The notes under the pieces: generated by a model
Told to the model about the DNA's origin: nothing
Databases searched by the model: none
The model's input: only the letters and a program-made list of their open reading frames with translations
Made by a program: the position numbers and the translations under genes
DNA from: Synergistaceae bacterium
Lineage (GTDB): Bacteria; Synergistota; Synergistia; Synergistales; Aminobacteriaceae
Reading direction: 5' to 3'
Length of the DNA stretch: 64,000 bases
Assembly: GCA_017405525.1 (NCBI GenBank)
Contig: JAFRAH010000010.1
Coordinates: 1-64,000, forward strand
Shown: one piece after another, positions 42,409-52,238 of the stretch
Layout of the letters: each line of letters starts with the position of its first letter
How positions within the stretch are numbered: the first letter of the stretch is position 1

Positions 42409-45400
42409 ATGACGAAAATTTTACGGGAGGTTAAGGATTTGAAGCGTTATCTTAGTGCCGCGGTAGTCTTAGCGGTTTTTTTCATGTTATCCGGGAGGTC
42501 ATATGCTGAATACAATTTTGATGACCTTCTGGGAAACGGCAAATCCCCGCAATGGATGATTATCACAGATGCGGCGGATACATTCGGAGGTCCTGGCAGT
42601 GAGGCTCTCGACATTTCCGGCGACCTTCTCTCAGACCCAAACGATGCAATCTTGAACGTCCTCAATGGCACACCGACAACCGGGACAGCAAGCAGGAACA
42701 TTCACACGCTGTTTATTGTCTTGGCTGAAGGTTACGGGGAGTTTGCGATGAATTTCGGCTCACCTAATATGTCATGGGACGTAACGGGCTCAAACTTGGG
42801 CGTGAACACAATCGTGAATGAGTACGACACGCCATATTCAGCGGTCAAGACATCAGGAGGTCAGCCGTCAGGAAAGACGTACTACAGCGCGCTCTGGAGG
42901 AACTACAGTTTTGCGATAGGCCGTGAACGCAACAGGAACATGTACGACACAGTGATACAGTCATTCTACTTCAACCAGATACCCGGAAGCACTCCCTCTC
43001 AGGGAATACCCCGGCCTATGGTCATCTCGAACGTCTACAACGGGACAGCAAGGGACAAGCCTTTAACGGTGAGGATGACGCTCCGGGACAGTTCAGGGAT
43101 TGAGGGGAACATCATAGCCTACAACCGCGACACGTGGGACATGACCCAGAACAAGACCACCGAAAAATCACAGTGGGTGTTTATCCCGGTTGATGACCTG
43201 AACACCGACAACATGAGGATAGACTACAACCTCACGACTGAGGTCGCCAACAACACATCAATACGTTATGCGGCGCGCTATCCAGACAGTACGGGGGGAG
43301 CTGTAACGCCTGACACGTGGAAGTTCGACATATTCCGGCCACAGGGGACGACCAACATTGAGAGTTCATTCCAGCTTGACCCTGCGAGCAACATAGCCCC
43401 CGGACTGGTTACGGTCTACAGGAGACGCTACAACATCAACGAACAGAACAAGACCCCGTTGCATCTGTATGCTGTTGACCCGGTATATCCCGGAGAATAT
43501 GGCCTTACGCTGAACCACAGGATAATTTTCGGGAAGAGATTGGGCGAGACGTACACCTATCCGGCATCAGAAGGACGGTTTAACCTGTTCGAGGTTACGG
43601 CCTACCAGCCAAGACCAGCAAGCCGGACGTTCTACGATGACATAAAGCGTGTAACCAAGTCAACGGCATCTGAAGTAGCACCGCCTGAGACACAGATATT
43701 CTCCGCCGGGTCAGTGAAGCGTGAGGTTGTCCGTGATGACGTAACCCACTACTTCACGATAGACCAGAACATACCTTCAGGTTTCAGGGGCTCATCAACT
43801 GAGGGAGTATTCCCACTTCACATAACGTTCAACATTCCCATAACGATGGTAAGCGACAGTTCATGGCTGAACACCCTGATGAAGGCATGGCGCGATACCG
43901 GGGATATAACCTCGATATTCGCGAACAACTACGACCTCTACCTTATGACGACAACGAACGGCGAGGACAACATCTGGAACTTGACGCAGGAGCTCAAGGA
44001 CAAGGGACGCTATGAGGAGCTGGTCAAGGTATTCTTTGACGAGAACCGCGGACGTGTTACCGATGACAACTACAGCGGCCTAATCACAGTGAGCTTTATT
44101 GCGATGCTCATGAACGGCACAAGGGACGGTGTGAGGCCGGAACTCAGCATAGTATCTGATGACTCGGTAGCCCAGCAGAACAGCTACATCATCATACGGG
44201 ACGGCAATAACGATGCGAAGTGGAACATGACATTCTTCATTGCCCCTGCAGGCTGGAAGAACAACCCGAACTATGAGCAGACCGGCGCAAACGGCAACAA
44301 CACTTCCGGGAACACTACATCAGGCGGCGGAGGCGGCGGGGGCTGTGCGGCAATATCGCCCATGATTGCGGCCATGCTTGCGGGAATTTTGGCGGTGTTC
44401 CTTGCAGTCAGGAAGAAGGGGAGCAGGGTACTCATTCTAGCCTTAATGCTCCCTGTTATGATGGCGGGTGTCTCGTTTGGTGCAACGACAACTGCAGAGC
44501 TTAATGTCAGGACAGGAGCTGTTCTTAACTACGCTGTTGAAAACCCTTCAGGCGATGTTCGTGGCAAGGTAACGTTCAACCTTCCATATTCGTTCAACAA
44601 GTTAAGCGATGCGTTAAGTTTTGCATCCGACCGGGACAACTACGTATCCAGTAACTACACGGATTTTCCTTCAAGCAGCTTTGATTACGTCTACGAGGGA
44701 CTTCCAGAAGGTACACCTATGAGCCCGGTAACAGTTACGTTGATGAAAAACATAACGGCCTCGGAGTTCGAACAGATAAACTTCACAGTCAGCCCCTACA
44801 GCTCATTGAACGAGGTAACCATACGGAACAGCAGCATCACGGCAACATCTGGTGTCCGTCATTTCGTACTTGGCGGCTCGACAAACCTGACGCTCCGCAA
44901 CATCATCCTCAACGGCGGGGGAGTAGGCGGCGGAGTATCAGCAACGGGCGGAACACTGACGCTTGACGGGGTAACGTTCACGTCGAACTCATGGACAGGG
45001 GACGGCGGAGCACTGAGTATCACGGGCGGCAATGTGAGCATCACGGCCTGCACTTTCGGGGGAACGTCATCGACCGGCAACACAGCAACCGGCAACGGCG
45101 GGGCAATCTATGCATCCGGCGGAAATCTCACCATCAGCAGCACAAACACCTTCAGCTACAACAGCTCGACTAATGCGGCCTCAACAGTACGAGGCGGCGG
45201 GGCAATCCATGCATCAGGAGCGATAATCAGGGCAACTGACAGCGTCCTAGAGTTCACGCACAACACTGCGGCAGGTGATGGCGGTGCACTTCTCGTAACG
45301 GGCGGCAATGTGAACTTGGGCAGTACATGCAACTTCACGTCCAACGCGTCAACGGCTGGTTCAGGGGGTGCTGTGAGTGTCTCATCATCGGGCTCACTGA

Positions 45401-48400
45401 CCATAACGGGAGCTACATTCAGCGGGAACACCTCAGTGAACGGGGGCGGAGCAATCTCGAAGGCTGGCGGAACTGTCAGCATTACCGGGGCATCAGGAGC
45501 GTCATTCAGCAATAACAGCTCTAACGGGAACGGCGGGGCGGTATATTCGTCAGGTAGCGGGACGTTAGGGCTTGGGAGCTTTGCCTTCTCCACGAACTCA
45601 TCAGGGGCACAAGGCGGGGCAATATACATTTCAGGCGGTGAAGTTGACTTGTCGGCGGTCTCATTTACGGAGAACAGTGCGGACGAGGGCGGGGCAATCT
45701 ACGCTGACGGCGGCGAGGTCGAGATAGCAGGTGCTACGTCATTCTCCCGCAATCATGCACGTTCAGGCGGCGGGGCACTCTACCTCACCCAGAACGTAGC
45801 GGCCGCTAACCCGTTGACGTTCACGGACACTGCGAGGTTTACCGGGAACTACACACAGACGGGCAACGGTGGAGCTGTATATTCGGCGGGTAACCTGAAC
45901 TTTTCGGGAAGCCCTGTATTTTCGTCGAACTATGCCACATCCGGAAGTGGCGGCGCAATGTATCTACTCCGAACATCAGGAACTGACTTCACCGGGAGCG
46001 GCACTGTCTCATTCAGCTCGAACTATTCCGGGAATGGTTACGGTGGAGCTGTCTACATGACCGGGGCACTGACCTTCACGGGAAGCCCTGAGTTCAGCTC
46101 AAACTACGTAACCAGCGGGGACGGCGGGGCAATCTACATCGGCAACGACGCAAACGCAATCCTACGTGTGAACGGGACATCAAGCGAGACCGAGTTCACG
46201 GAGAACCACACCAGACGTAACGGCGGGGCAATGTATCTTTCGCGGCAGGGTCAGGCAGTATTTGCGTCCTCAGCGGTCTTCACCGGGAACTCAACGGAGA
46301 ACGGAAACGGCGGGGCAGTCTGGGCTGACACAATCACAAGGCTGCGTTCGGGCGGAACACTGAGCTTTAACGACAACATAGCCAGCCATGACACAAGCAT
46401 CGAGGGAATAACCAGCGACATGGCCGGAAATGGTGGGGCTGTCTTCATTGGCGGGACAGCGGCAGTAACCTTGACGAGCAATTACCGTTTTGGCGGCGAC
46501 ATGGGGAACTCAGCAAGCAGGAACGGCGGGGCAGTCTGCACAGCAACGGCAAACATCACCGTCCGGGGCTTGAACATAACCGACCCGAACACTGCCGGAC
46601 GTTCAGGGGGCTTTGTGAGCGCAGGGATAGGCAGCAACGACAACACTGACCTCAACGCTCAAATCACGGTGGAGAACTCGACGATACGCAATCAGAACGC
46701 CTCACAGGGCGGGGCAGTACGTGCAAGGAACGTAACGGTAACCAGCTCCGACTTCTACGAGAACCACAGCACGAGCACTACAGCAACTGACGGAGGCGGT
46801 GCAATATTCTCCAGCGGCACGGTAACGTTGAATGAGGTGAAGTTCTACAGCAACGATGCCCAGTACAGGGGCGGTGCAGTGAGGTGTGCAATCCTGAACG
46901 CCAGCAATACATACTTCAGGAACAACCGTTCAGGCAATGGCGGTAATGCAGTGAACATAACCGGCTCAGGAGCAATATACTCCTCAATTTCGACCTCAAC
47001 GTTCGACTCAAACCGGCCAGTTCTTGCGTCAGGTGCAGGCGGTGCAATGTATGCTGTCGGAAATGTCTCGATGGATATGTGCTACTTCTACGGGAATATC
47101 TCAGCATCAGACGGCGGCGCAATAATGTATTCACAGCACGGGGTATCTCAGAATTTGGGTGTGTTCCGTATCGCAAGCTCATTCTTCGAGCAGAACACTT
47201 CAGGCAGGCACGGCGGGGCATTGTATCTTGACGTGAACCTTGCCGAAATCTCAAGCTGTACGTTCAACGCAAACAGGGGAGGACGCGGCTCATTCGGTGG
47301 CGGTCTTTACCTCAACAACAGCGAACGGGCTCAAGGTGCAGGAGACAGCACGGTGTACAACAGCACGTTCACGGCTAACTCAATGCCAGACGGTTTCGGC
47401 GGGGGGCTTCATATTGCCGGCAACGTAACGATGGCAGGCTGTACGTTCTCCCTCAGCAATACCACGATGGGCAACGGGGACGGTGGCGGTGTCTATGTGT
47501 CATCAGGCAGCACCCTGAACATATCAGCAACTATACTTGTCGGGAACAACGCAAATCGTGGGGCTGACATCTGGTCGGAGAACGGGACGATAAATTCACA
47601 GGGCTATAACCGAATAGGCACCTACGGAACAGGCGGCTCAAATACAAGCTGGGTTAATGACGTTGGCGGTGATGGCGACCGTGAGTCTCTGAGCTCAACG
47701 TTAAGCCCGTGGGACACTGCTACGTTCTTCGGGTATGGTGCGGCACTTGCTGACAACCGAGTACCAGGCGACAGCTCAAAGCCTCCGACAACCGGCTACG
47801 TTCACACTAAGATGCTTCAGACGTTGATGCTGAGTGAGGATGCCGGACTTCCGTACACTGACTGTGCAACCAACGCGATACCCTACGAGCAGAGACGCTA
47901 CTACTACGCAATACAGTACGACGAGCGCGGCCGTAACAGGTGGCCCTCAGAGATGGATATAGACATTGGGGCTTGCTTCAACGACAACGCAGAGAGGACA
48001 CGCCGACGTTTATCCGGGGACGTGAGCTACGCGATAGACAGCATTGAGATGAGCGGCATTCCCAACAATTTCCGCAGGCTTGGACAGACAGCTAGCCTTG
48101 TAGCCCGTGTGAACTACACTAATCACCGCTGGGCATTCGGTGGGAACGCGACGGGTCAAGAGCCTGTAGTCTGGGGAACTGAGCCAGCCGGTACTAGTGT
48201 CCTGAAGTACGACCAGAACGGAAATTACACCGTAACAGGCTACGGAACTGCCTATATCACCGTCAGGACTGCGGCGGTGAAGAACGACGGGACATATGCC
48301 GTTGCGAGGGCTGCCGTAATCGCTGAGGACACCGACACGGGAATACTGAACTTGTCATCAGTGAGCTTCAAGAATTACTTCAGGGACTACGTGAACACAA

Positions 48401-49182
48401 TCGTGAATGAATATCAGATGTCGGTATCATTCCTTGACGCTGACAGCACGGCGGTAACCTCATCGACATTCCAGAGTGCATTTTCCGGGATATGGAGCAC
48501 CTCAGCATCTCAGGTAACTTCATTCGGGAGCAGTGAGCCGACATTCAGTACGTCAAGCAGCTACTCAAACACCGGGATAACTTCCGCGAAGAACGGCGGG
48601 GTGAAAATAATCCTTAATGGCCGGGAAAAAGGAGACCTTCTCCCCATGACGTACTACTGGACGTTCACCGGCGATGAACTGAAGGCTATACTCAGCTACG
48701 ACATGAGCGACAGCCGCATGAATGACCTTGAGAGCGACACGGCCTATAACGCATTGTTCAGCACGTTGAGGCTTGACTTTGAGGGTGTCAACGGAAAATA
48801 CCCGGTAATAGGAACTGGTGGAGTGAGTGCATCAGATGCCAGGATGTACGAGGCGTTGAAGTTGTCGAAGGCAGACGGCGGGCGTGGCCTCAGCATTGAG
48901 CTTAATGCATTCTTGGCGAACGTCTCATCAGGTGCGAATGCCGGGCCCCAGATGGTGAGGAGCTCAGGTTCAAGGCTCCTTGTAGTTCCTGACGGTTCGG
49001 ACAGCGACAACGCAATTTCCGGGACGATGTGGGCGGCAAGACGTACAACCGCTAATGCCCCGGCCTACGGGAACGATGGCGGCAGTTCTGACGGAGGAGG
49101 AGGCGGCGGCGGAGGCTGTTCCTCACTTGGTGCACTACTCGGAATTTCGGCGGCATTGATTTTCTGGCAGAAGAGGCGTTAA
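42409..49182 (+). CDS. Giant beta-helix surface protein with internal and terminal Synergistetes-type sorting signals
   Basis: 2257 residues. A first signal peptide (about 11-33, ending GRSYA) leads a unique region to about 637; then seven Gly and Cys646, a hydrophobic helix (649-667) and RKK, a sorting-tail pattern. It is followed at once by a second signal-like segment (668-692, ending VSFGA). From about 800 to 1710 come roughly 29 beta-helix repeats with GGA[IVLM] and FxxN motifs, as in polymorphic outer membrane proteins; then an Ig-like part; finally a Gly run, Cys2237, a helix and KRR. Known: such tails are processed and anchor proteins in Synergistetes. TTG 42439 with GGGAGG eight bases upstream is an alternative start giving a more normal signal peptide. 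A T-rich hairpin follows. Confidence 0.85.
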   Translation: MTKILREVKDLKRYLSAAVVLAVFFMLSGRSYAEYNFDDLLGNGKSPQWMIITDAADTFGGPGSEALDISGDLLSDPNDAILNVLNGTPTTGTASRNIHTLFIVLAEGYGEFAMNFGSPNMSWDVTGSNLGVNTIVNEYDTPYSAVKTSGGQPSGKTYYSALWRNYSFAIGRERNRNMYDTVIQSFYFNQIPGSTPSQGIPRPMVISNVYNGTARDKPLTVRMTLRDSSGIEGNIIAYNRDTWDMTQNKTTEKSQWVFIPVDDLNTDNMRIDYNLTTEVANNTSIRYAARYPDSTGGAVTPDTWKFDIFRPQGTTNIESSFQLDPASNIAPGLVTVYRRRYNINEQNKTPLHLYAVDPVYPGEYGLTLNHRIIFGKRLGETYTYPASEGRFNLFEVTAYQPRPASRTFYDDIKRVTKSTASEVAPPETQIFSAGSVKREVVRDDVTHYFTIDQNIPSGFRGSSTEGVFPLHITFNIPITMVSDSSWLNTLMKAWRDTGDITSIFANNYDLYLMTTTNGEDNIWNLTQELKDKGRYEELVKVFFDENRGRVTDDNYSGLITVSFIAMLMNGTRDGVRPELSIVSDDSVAQQNSYIIIRDGNNDAKWNMTFFIAPAGWKNNPNYEQTGANGNNTSGNTTSGGGGGGGCAAISPMIAAMLAGILAVFLAVRKKGSRVLILALMLPVMMAGVSFGATTTAELNVRTGAVLNYAVENPSGDVRGKVTFNLPYSFNKLSDALSFASDRDNYVSSNYTDFPSSSFDYVYEGLPEGTPMSPVTVTLMKNITASEFEQINFTVSPYSSLNEVTIRNSSITATSGVRHFVLGGSTNLTLRNIILNGGGVGGGVSATGGTLTLDGVTFTSNSWTGDGGALSITGGNVSITACTFGGTSSTGNTATGNGGAIYASGGNLTISSTNTFSYNSSTNAASTVRGGGAIHASGAIIRATDSVLEFTHNTAAGDGGALLVTGGNVNLGSTCNFTSNASTAGSGGAVSVSSSGSLTITGATFSGNTSVNGGGAISKAGGTVSITGASGASFSNNSSNGNGGAVYSSGSGTLGLGSFAFSTNSSGAQGGAIYISGGEVDLSAVSFTENSADEGGAIYADGGEVEIAGATSFSRNHARSGGGALYLTQNVAAANPLTFTDTARFTGNYTQTGNGGAVYSAGNLNFSGSPVFSSNYATSGSGGAMYLLRTSGTDFTGSGTVSFSSNYSGNGYGGAVYMTGALTFTGSPEFSSNYVTSGDGGAIYIGNDANAILRVNGTSSETEFTENHTRRNGGAMYLSRQGQAVFASSAVFTGNSTENGNGGAVWADTITRLRSGGTLSFNDNIASHDTSIEGITSDMAGNGGAVFIGGTAAVTLTSNYRFGGDMGNSASRNGGAVCTATANITVRGLNITDPNTAGRSGGFVSAGIGSNDNTDLNAQITVENSTIRNQNASQGGAVRARNVTVTSSDFYENHSTSTTATDGGGAIFSSGTVTLNEVKFYSNDAQYRGGAVRCAILNASNTYFRNNRSGNGGNAVNITGSGAIYSSISTSTFDSNRPVLASGAGGAMYAVGNVSMDMCYFYGNISASDGGAIMYSQHGVSQNLGVFRIASSFFEQNTSGRHGGALYLDVNLAEISSCTFNANRGGRGSFGGGLYLNNSERAQGAGDSTVYNSTFTANSMPDGFGGGLHIAGNVTMAGCTFSLSNTTMGNGDGGGVYVSSGSTLNISATILVGNNANRGADIWSENGTINSQGYNRIGTYGTGGSNTSWVNDVGGDGDRESLSSTLSPWDTATFFGYGAALADNRVPGDSSKPPTTGYVHTKMLQTLMLSEDAGLPYTDCATNAIPYEQRRYYYAIQYDERGRNRWPSEMDIDIGACFNDNAERTRRRLSGDVSYAIDSIEMSGIPNNFRRLGQTASLVARVNYTNHRWAFGGNATGQEPVVWGTEPAGTSVLKYDQNGNYTVTGYGTAYITVRTAAVKNDGTYAVARAAVIAEDTDTGILNLSSVSFKNYFRDYVNTIVNEYQMSVSFLDADSTAVTSSTFQSAFSGIWSTSASQVTSFGSSEPTFSTSSSYSNTGITSAKNGGVKIILNGREKGDLLPMTYYWTFTGDELKAILSYDMSDSRMNDLESDTAYNALFSTLRLDFEGVNGKYPVIGTGGVSASDARMYEALKLSKADGGRGLSIELNAFLANVSSGANAGPQMVRSSGSRLLVVPDGSDSDNAISGTMWAARRTTANAPAYGNDGGSSDGGGGGGGGCSSLGALLGISAALIFWQKRR
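44323..44484 (+). other. Internal sorting tail plus second signal peptide inside the surface protein
   Basis: Codes for residues 639-692: seven Gly, Cys646, a 19-residue hydrophobic helix, the basic RKKGSR, then a second hydrophobic helix ending in VSFGA. The order tail-then-signal is that of two consecutive genes read as one; no stop or ribosome site separates them. Confidence 0.7.
44910..47540 (+). repeat. Tandem beta-helix repeat array
   Basis: About 29 imperfect repeats of 20-35 codons, each with GGCGGNGCA-like DNA for Gly-Gly-Ala followed by a beta strand and often Asn in FxxN. The DNA repeats are diverged, not clonal, so the array is old rather than freshly expanded. Confidence 0.8.
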
Positions 49183-49192
49183 AGTAATTATC

Positions 49193-49228
49193 TCTCCCTT
49201 GGCTTTGAGGCTGAGGGAGATTTTTTTT
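49193..49228 (+). terminator. Rho-independent terminator after the surface protein
   Basis: Stem TCTCCCT / AGGGAGA extended inward by further pairs including wobbles, followed by eight T (49221-49228). Confidence 0.85.
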
Positions 49229-49240
49229 GCCTTCCCATAG

Positions 49241-49268
49241 TTGCAAAATAGACAGTGAAGGTTAAAAT
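49241..49268 (+). promoter_or_regulatory. Candidate promoter of the DnaJ-like gene
   Basis: TTGCAA (49241-49246), 16-base spacer, TAAAAT (49263-49268), between the terminator and the gene. No CIRCE-like inverted repeat is visible. Confidence 0.5.
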
Positions 49269-49301
49269 TAGTCAGTAAAATTCAAGAAGGGAGAAAAATT
49301 A

Positions 49302-50162
49302 TTGACGATGAAATACAAGGACTACTATAAAATTTTGGGAGTATCGAGGGACGCAAAGACTGACGAAATAAAGAAGGCTTACAGGAAATTAGCGAAACAG
49401 TATCACCCTGACATCAACAAAGAAGCCGGAGCAGAAGAAAAATACAAGGAGATAAACGAGGCATATGAAGTCCTGAAAGACCCTGAGAAGCGACAGAAAT
49501 ACGACACATTAGGGATGAATTGGCAGGGTGGACAGGATTTTACTCCTCCTCCGGGCTGGGGCTCAAGTGGCGGCTATCAGCACGTAGAATTTGGCGGGGA
49601 CTTCAGCGATTTCTTCCAGACGTTATTCGGCGGCGGAGGTTTCGGGGACATTTTTGGTGGCGGAAGGTCAGGCCAGCCAGTAAGACGGGACAGCGAGGCA
49701 GACCTTACCATGACGCTTGAAGAGGCAGTGAAGGGCGGTACGTTCAGCCTCAAAATCGGGAAGCGTACCCTCAGCGTGAACATACCCAAAGGCATCACAG
49801 AGGGCACTAAACTAACCCTAAAAGGCAAGTCAGACGGTGGCGGCGACCTCCACATAACGATACACATAGAGCCTAATGGGCAATACGAGGTTGACGGCTA
49901 CGACCTTACGCGTGAGGTGAAAGTCCCGGTGTATGACGCAGTGCTAGGGCGTGATGTCCCGGTCAATACTCTGACAGGTGAGGTTGCGGTGAAGATGCCT
50001 CCCGGTATTCAGGACGGCCAGAAGCTCAGGCTAAGGGGTAAGGGAATGCCCAAAAGGGACGGAACTTTTGGTGATATGTTCGTGAGGGTGAGGGTAGAAA
50101 TTCCCCGGCACTTGAACGCAAAGCAAAAAGAGTTATGGGAGGAACTTTCACGGCTTGGCTAA
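49302..50162 (+). CDS. DnaJ-class co-chaperone without zinc finger (CbpA-like)
   Basis: 286 residues. J domain at 6-70 with the HPD motif (YHPDINKE, residues 34-41), a Gly/Phe-rich linker (about 88-128) and two C-terminal peptide-binding beta domains (about 133-280). The CxxCxGxG zinc repeats of DnaJ are missing, so it is a type II (CbpA-like) protein stimulating DnaK. GAAGGGAG lies eight bases before TTG 49302, the likely start; ATG 49308 is the alternative. Monocistronic or leading into pgsA. Confidence 0.88.
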   Translation: MTMKYKDYYKILGVSRDAKTDEIKKAYRKLAKQYHPDINKEAGAEEKYKEINEAYEVLKDPEKRQKYDTLGMNWQGGQDFTPPPGWGSSGGYQHVEFGGDFSDFFQTLFGGGGFGDIFGGGRSGQPVRRDSEADLTMTLEEAVKGGTFSLKIGKRTLSVNIPKGITEGTKLTLKGKSDGGGDLHITIHIEPNGQYEVDGYDLTREVKVPVYDAVLGRDVPVNTLTGEVAVKMPPGIQDGQKLRLRGKGMPKRDGTFGDMFVRVRVEIPRHLNAKQKELWEELSRLG

Positions 50163-50201
50163 AAGGTCTATAATCAGGCAATATTCCCGGAGGTGAAATT
50201 A

Positions 50202-50762
50202 ATGAAGTCAAATATCTTCAACGTCCCAAACACCTTAAGCCTTATACGTGTATTCCTTGCGCCGTTGGTACTGCTCTTCCTGTCATTGAGGATAGACACA
50301 CCGATAACCTCAAGCCTTCCCGGTCTGAGCTGGGGTGATGCATTGGCGGCAACGGTCTTCATCATAGCGTCAATCACCGATGCATTCGACGGGTGGATAG
50401 CCCGGAAGTATAAGCTGGTTACGACGCTGGGCAAGTTCATTGACCCCCTCGCCGATAAAGTCTTGGTGATTGCGGCCATGCTTGCACTGATTGAGCTGGG
50501 CAGGCTCCCGGCATGGATTGTGATGGTCATAATCACGCGTGAATTTATCGTTACGGGCTTGAGGCTTGTTGCGGCGGCTGAAGGAGTAGTTATAGCGGCC
50601 TCAAAGGGCGGGAAACTCAAGACAGTATGCCAGATAATCGCGCTTGTGATGCTGATACTGAACATACCGGGCGGAATGGCGTTAATGTGGGTTGCGATGA
50701 TATTAACCGTATGGTCAGGGATGGACTACCTCATCAAGGGAAGCAGGATAATCACAGGATAG
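50202..50762 (+). CDS. pgsA: CDP-diacylglycerol--glycerol-3-phosphate 3-phosphatidyltransferase
   Basis: Makes phosphatidylglycerol phosphate at the inner membrane. 186 residues with about five helices and the full CDP-alcohol phosphotransferase motif: DAFDGWIAR followed by GKFIDPLAD (about residues 63-90). The start is ATG 50202 with GGAGGTG seven bases upstream; GTG 50193 lies within that site. A TATAAT at 50169-50174 may be a promoter. Six bases separate it from the next gene. Confidence 0.92.
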   Translation: MKSNIFNVPNTLSLIRVFLAPLVLLFLSLRIDTPITSSLPGLSWGDALAATVFIIASITDAFDGWIARKYKLVTTLGKFIDPLADKVLVIAAMLALIELGRLPAWIVMVIITREFIVTGLRLVAAAEGVVIAASKGGKLKTVCQIIALVMLILNIPGGMALMWVAMILTVWSGMDYLIKGSRIITG

Positions 50763-50768
50763 CTCAAA

Positions 50769-51539
50769 ATGGACTGGACAATCTCACAGCTCTTTATCAT
50801 TTGCCCGCTAATCTTCATAGGCGGTGTAATTGACGCAATAGGAGGCGGCGGAGGACTAATTACCCTGCCTGCATTCATGATTTCAGGTTTCCCCGTACAT
50901 TTTGCCATAGGGACAAACAAAGTCAGTTCAGCAATGGGAACATCAATAGCCTTCACGAAATTCATGAGGGACGGCTACATGCCCCTGAAACTCTCGGCAT
51001 TAGGTGTAGTCTTCGCGCTCACAGGCTCATCACTCGGAGCAAGGACGGCACTCCTCATCAGTGATTATGCGTTCAAGCTCCTTATGCTGGCGATATTGCC
51101 CGTAACAGCCTGGTACGTCTTCAGGAGTCAGGATTTGCTCAGGGAGGAACGAGCCTCAAAGGATACCCTAACGACGAGGACATATATAGTCTGCGTACTT
51201 GTGGCGTTCTTTCTTGGGTTCTACGACGGGTTCTACGGGCCCGGTGCTGGAACGTTTATGTTGCTCCTCATGGCCGGGGCTGCAGGTCTGAGCGTCCAGA
51301 AGGCCAACGGTGTAACGAAAGCGATAAATTTTGCGACGAACATTGCGGCAATCGCTGTATACTTCATGAACGGGAAGGTGATATTGCCGGTTGGGATTAC
51401 GGCGGGTTGTTTCAGCATTGCGGGGAACTATATCGGTGCGCGTTTCTTCGAGAAGGGCGGCGCAAAAGCTGTAAGGCCGGTTATCCTGATTGTGTTATCA
51501 TTGTTCTTTGTCCGTGTAATTTATGATTTGCTATTCTAA
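50769..51539 (+). CDS. TSUP (TauE/SafE) family sulfite/sulfonate exporter-like protein
   Basis: 256 residues, about eight membrane helices in two similar halves. The repeat signature is IGGVIDAIGGGGGLITLPAF at the start of the first half and LGFYDGFYGPGAGTFMLLL in the second. TSUP members export sulfite, sulfoacetate or related anions; the substrate is not determined here. Translated together with pgsA. Confidence 0.88.
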   Translation: MDWTISQLFIICPLIFIGGVIDAIGGGGGLITLPAFMISGFPVHFAIGTNKVSSAMGTSIAFTKFMRDGYMPLKLSALGVVFALTGSSLGARTALLISDYAFKLLMLAILPVTAWYVFRSQDLLREERASKDTLTTRTYIVCVLVAFFLGFYDGFYGPGAGTFMLLLMAGAAGLSVQKANGVTKAINFATNIAAIAVYFMNGKVILPVGITAGCFSIAGNYIGARFFEKGGAKAVRPVILIVLSLFFVRVIYDLLF

Positions 51540-51557
51540 CTGGAAGGATTGATATTC

Positions 51558-52199
51558 ATGCGGAAGTTAAGATTTATTCTCGCGATAGTTCTCGTTCTAG
51601 CCATGGCATTAGCGGCCTCAGCACATCCCGGAAAACTCGACAAGAACGGCGGCCACTATGACCATGAGACCGGGGAATACCACTACCACAAAGGCCCTAA
51701 CGCACTGGAGAGCCTCGAACTCCGTCGCAACACCGTCTACAAGGCCAAAGTTGAACGTGTAGTTGACGGCGACACAATGATAGTCTCGTTCCTGTTTGAC
51801 GACGGGAGCAAGTACCAGAAGGAACGCGTGAGGTTTCTCGGAGTTGACACCCCCGAAACAGTCCACCCGAACAAGCCCGTACAGTATTACGGGAAAGAGG
51901 CAAGCAACTTCACGAAGTCCCAGCTTGAAGGAGCTACCGTATGGCTTCAGACGGACGTTAGTGTGAAGGACAGGTACGACAGAATGCTGGCCTATGTGTG
52001 GCTTAAGGAGCCGGCAACTCAGGAGCTCGATGATGAGGCGGCAATAAGGCAGTACATGTTCAACGCTAAGTTATTGCTTGGTGGTTATGCCCAGCTGATG
52101 ACGATACAGCCAAATTCACGGTATGCAAATTTGTTCGTTCACTTCCAGCGCGAGGCAAGACAGGAGAAAAAAGGTCTCTGGGGAAAAGAACCCGAATAG
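51558..52199 (+). CDS. Exported thermonuclease with YHYH-type N-terminal segment
   Basis: 213 residues. Signal peptide 1-21 (ending LAASA), a His-rich segment GGHYDHETGEYHYHKGP of the YHYH type, then a staphylococcal-nuclease domain (about 55-210) with VVDGDTM, the catalytic VRFLGVDTPE and DRYDRMLAYVWL. It should cut DNA or RNA outside the cytoplasm with calcium. Start ATG 51558 with GAAGGA nine bases upstream; TTG 51549 is inside the gap. It could supply nucleic-acid breakdown products for the purine salvage genes, by inference only. Confidence 0.88.
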   Translation: MRKLRFILAIVLVLAMALAASAHPGKLDKNGGHYDHETGEYHYHKGPNALESLELRRNTVYKAKVERVVDGDTMIVSFLFDDGSKYQKERVRFLGVDTPETVHPNKPVQYYGKEASNFTKSQLEGATVWLQTDVSVKDRYDRMLAYVWLKEPATQELDDEAAIRQYMFNAKLLLGGYAQLMTIQPNSRYANLFVHFQREARQEKKGLWGKEPE

Positions 52200-52209
52200 C
52201 TGAAAATCC

Positions 52210-52238
52210 GGGGGCAGGGCATGAATTTTCCCTGCTCC
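52210..52238. terminator. Terminator hairpin between nuclease and mpg
   Basis: A 9-bp stem (GGGGCAGGG / CCCTGCTCC, one wobble). On the minus strand it is followed by GGATTTTC, a weak T-tract, so it most likely ends the long fliW-to-mpg operon. Confidence 0.5.

Noticed and set aside
45156-45629. Antisense ORF of 157 codons within the beta-helix repeats
   Set aside because: Pro/Ala-rich reading of the GGCGGNGCA repeats on the opposite strand; similar open frames recur wherever the repeat is present. No ribosome site.
44910-47540. CRISPR-like regular repeats
   Set aside because: The repeats are diverged, in frame, of variable spacing and code for beta-helix units; no spacers or cas genes.
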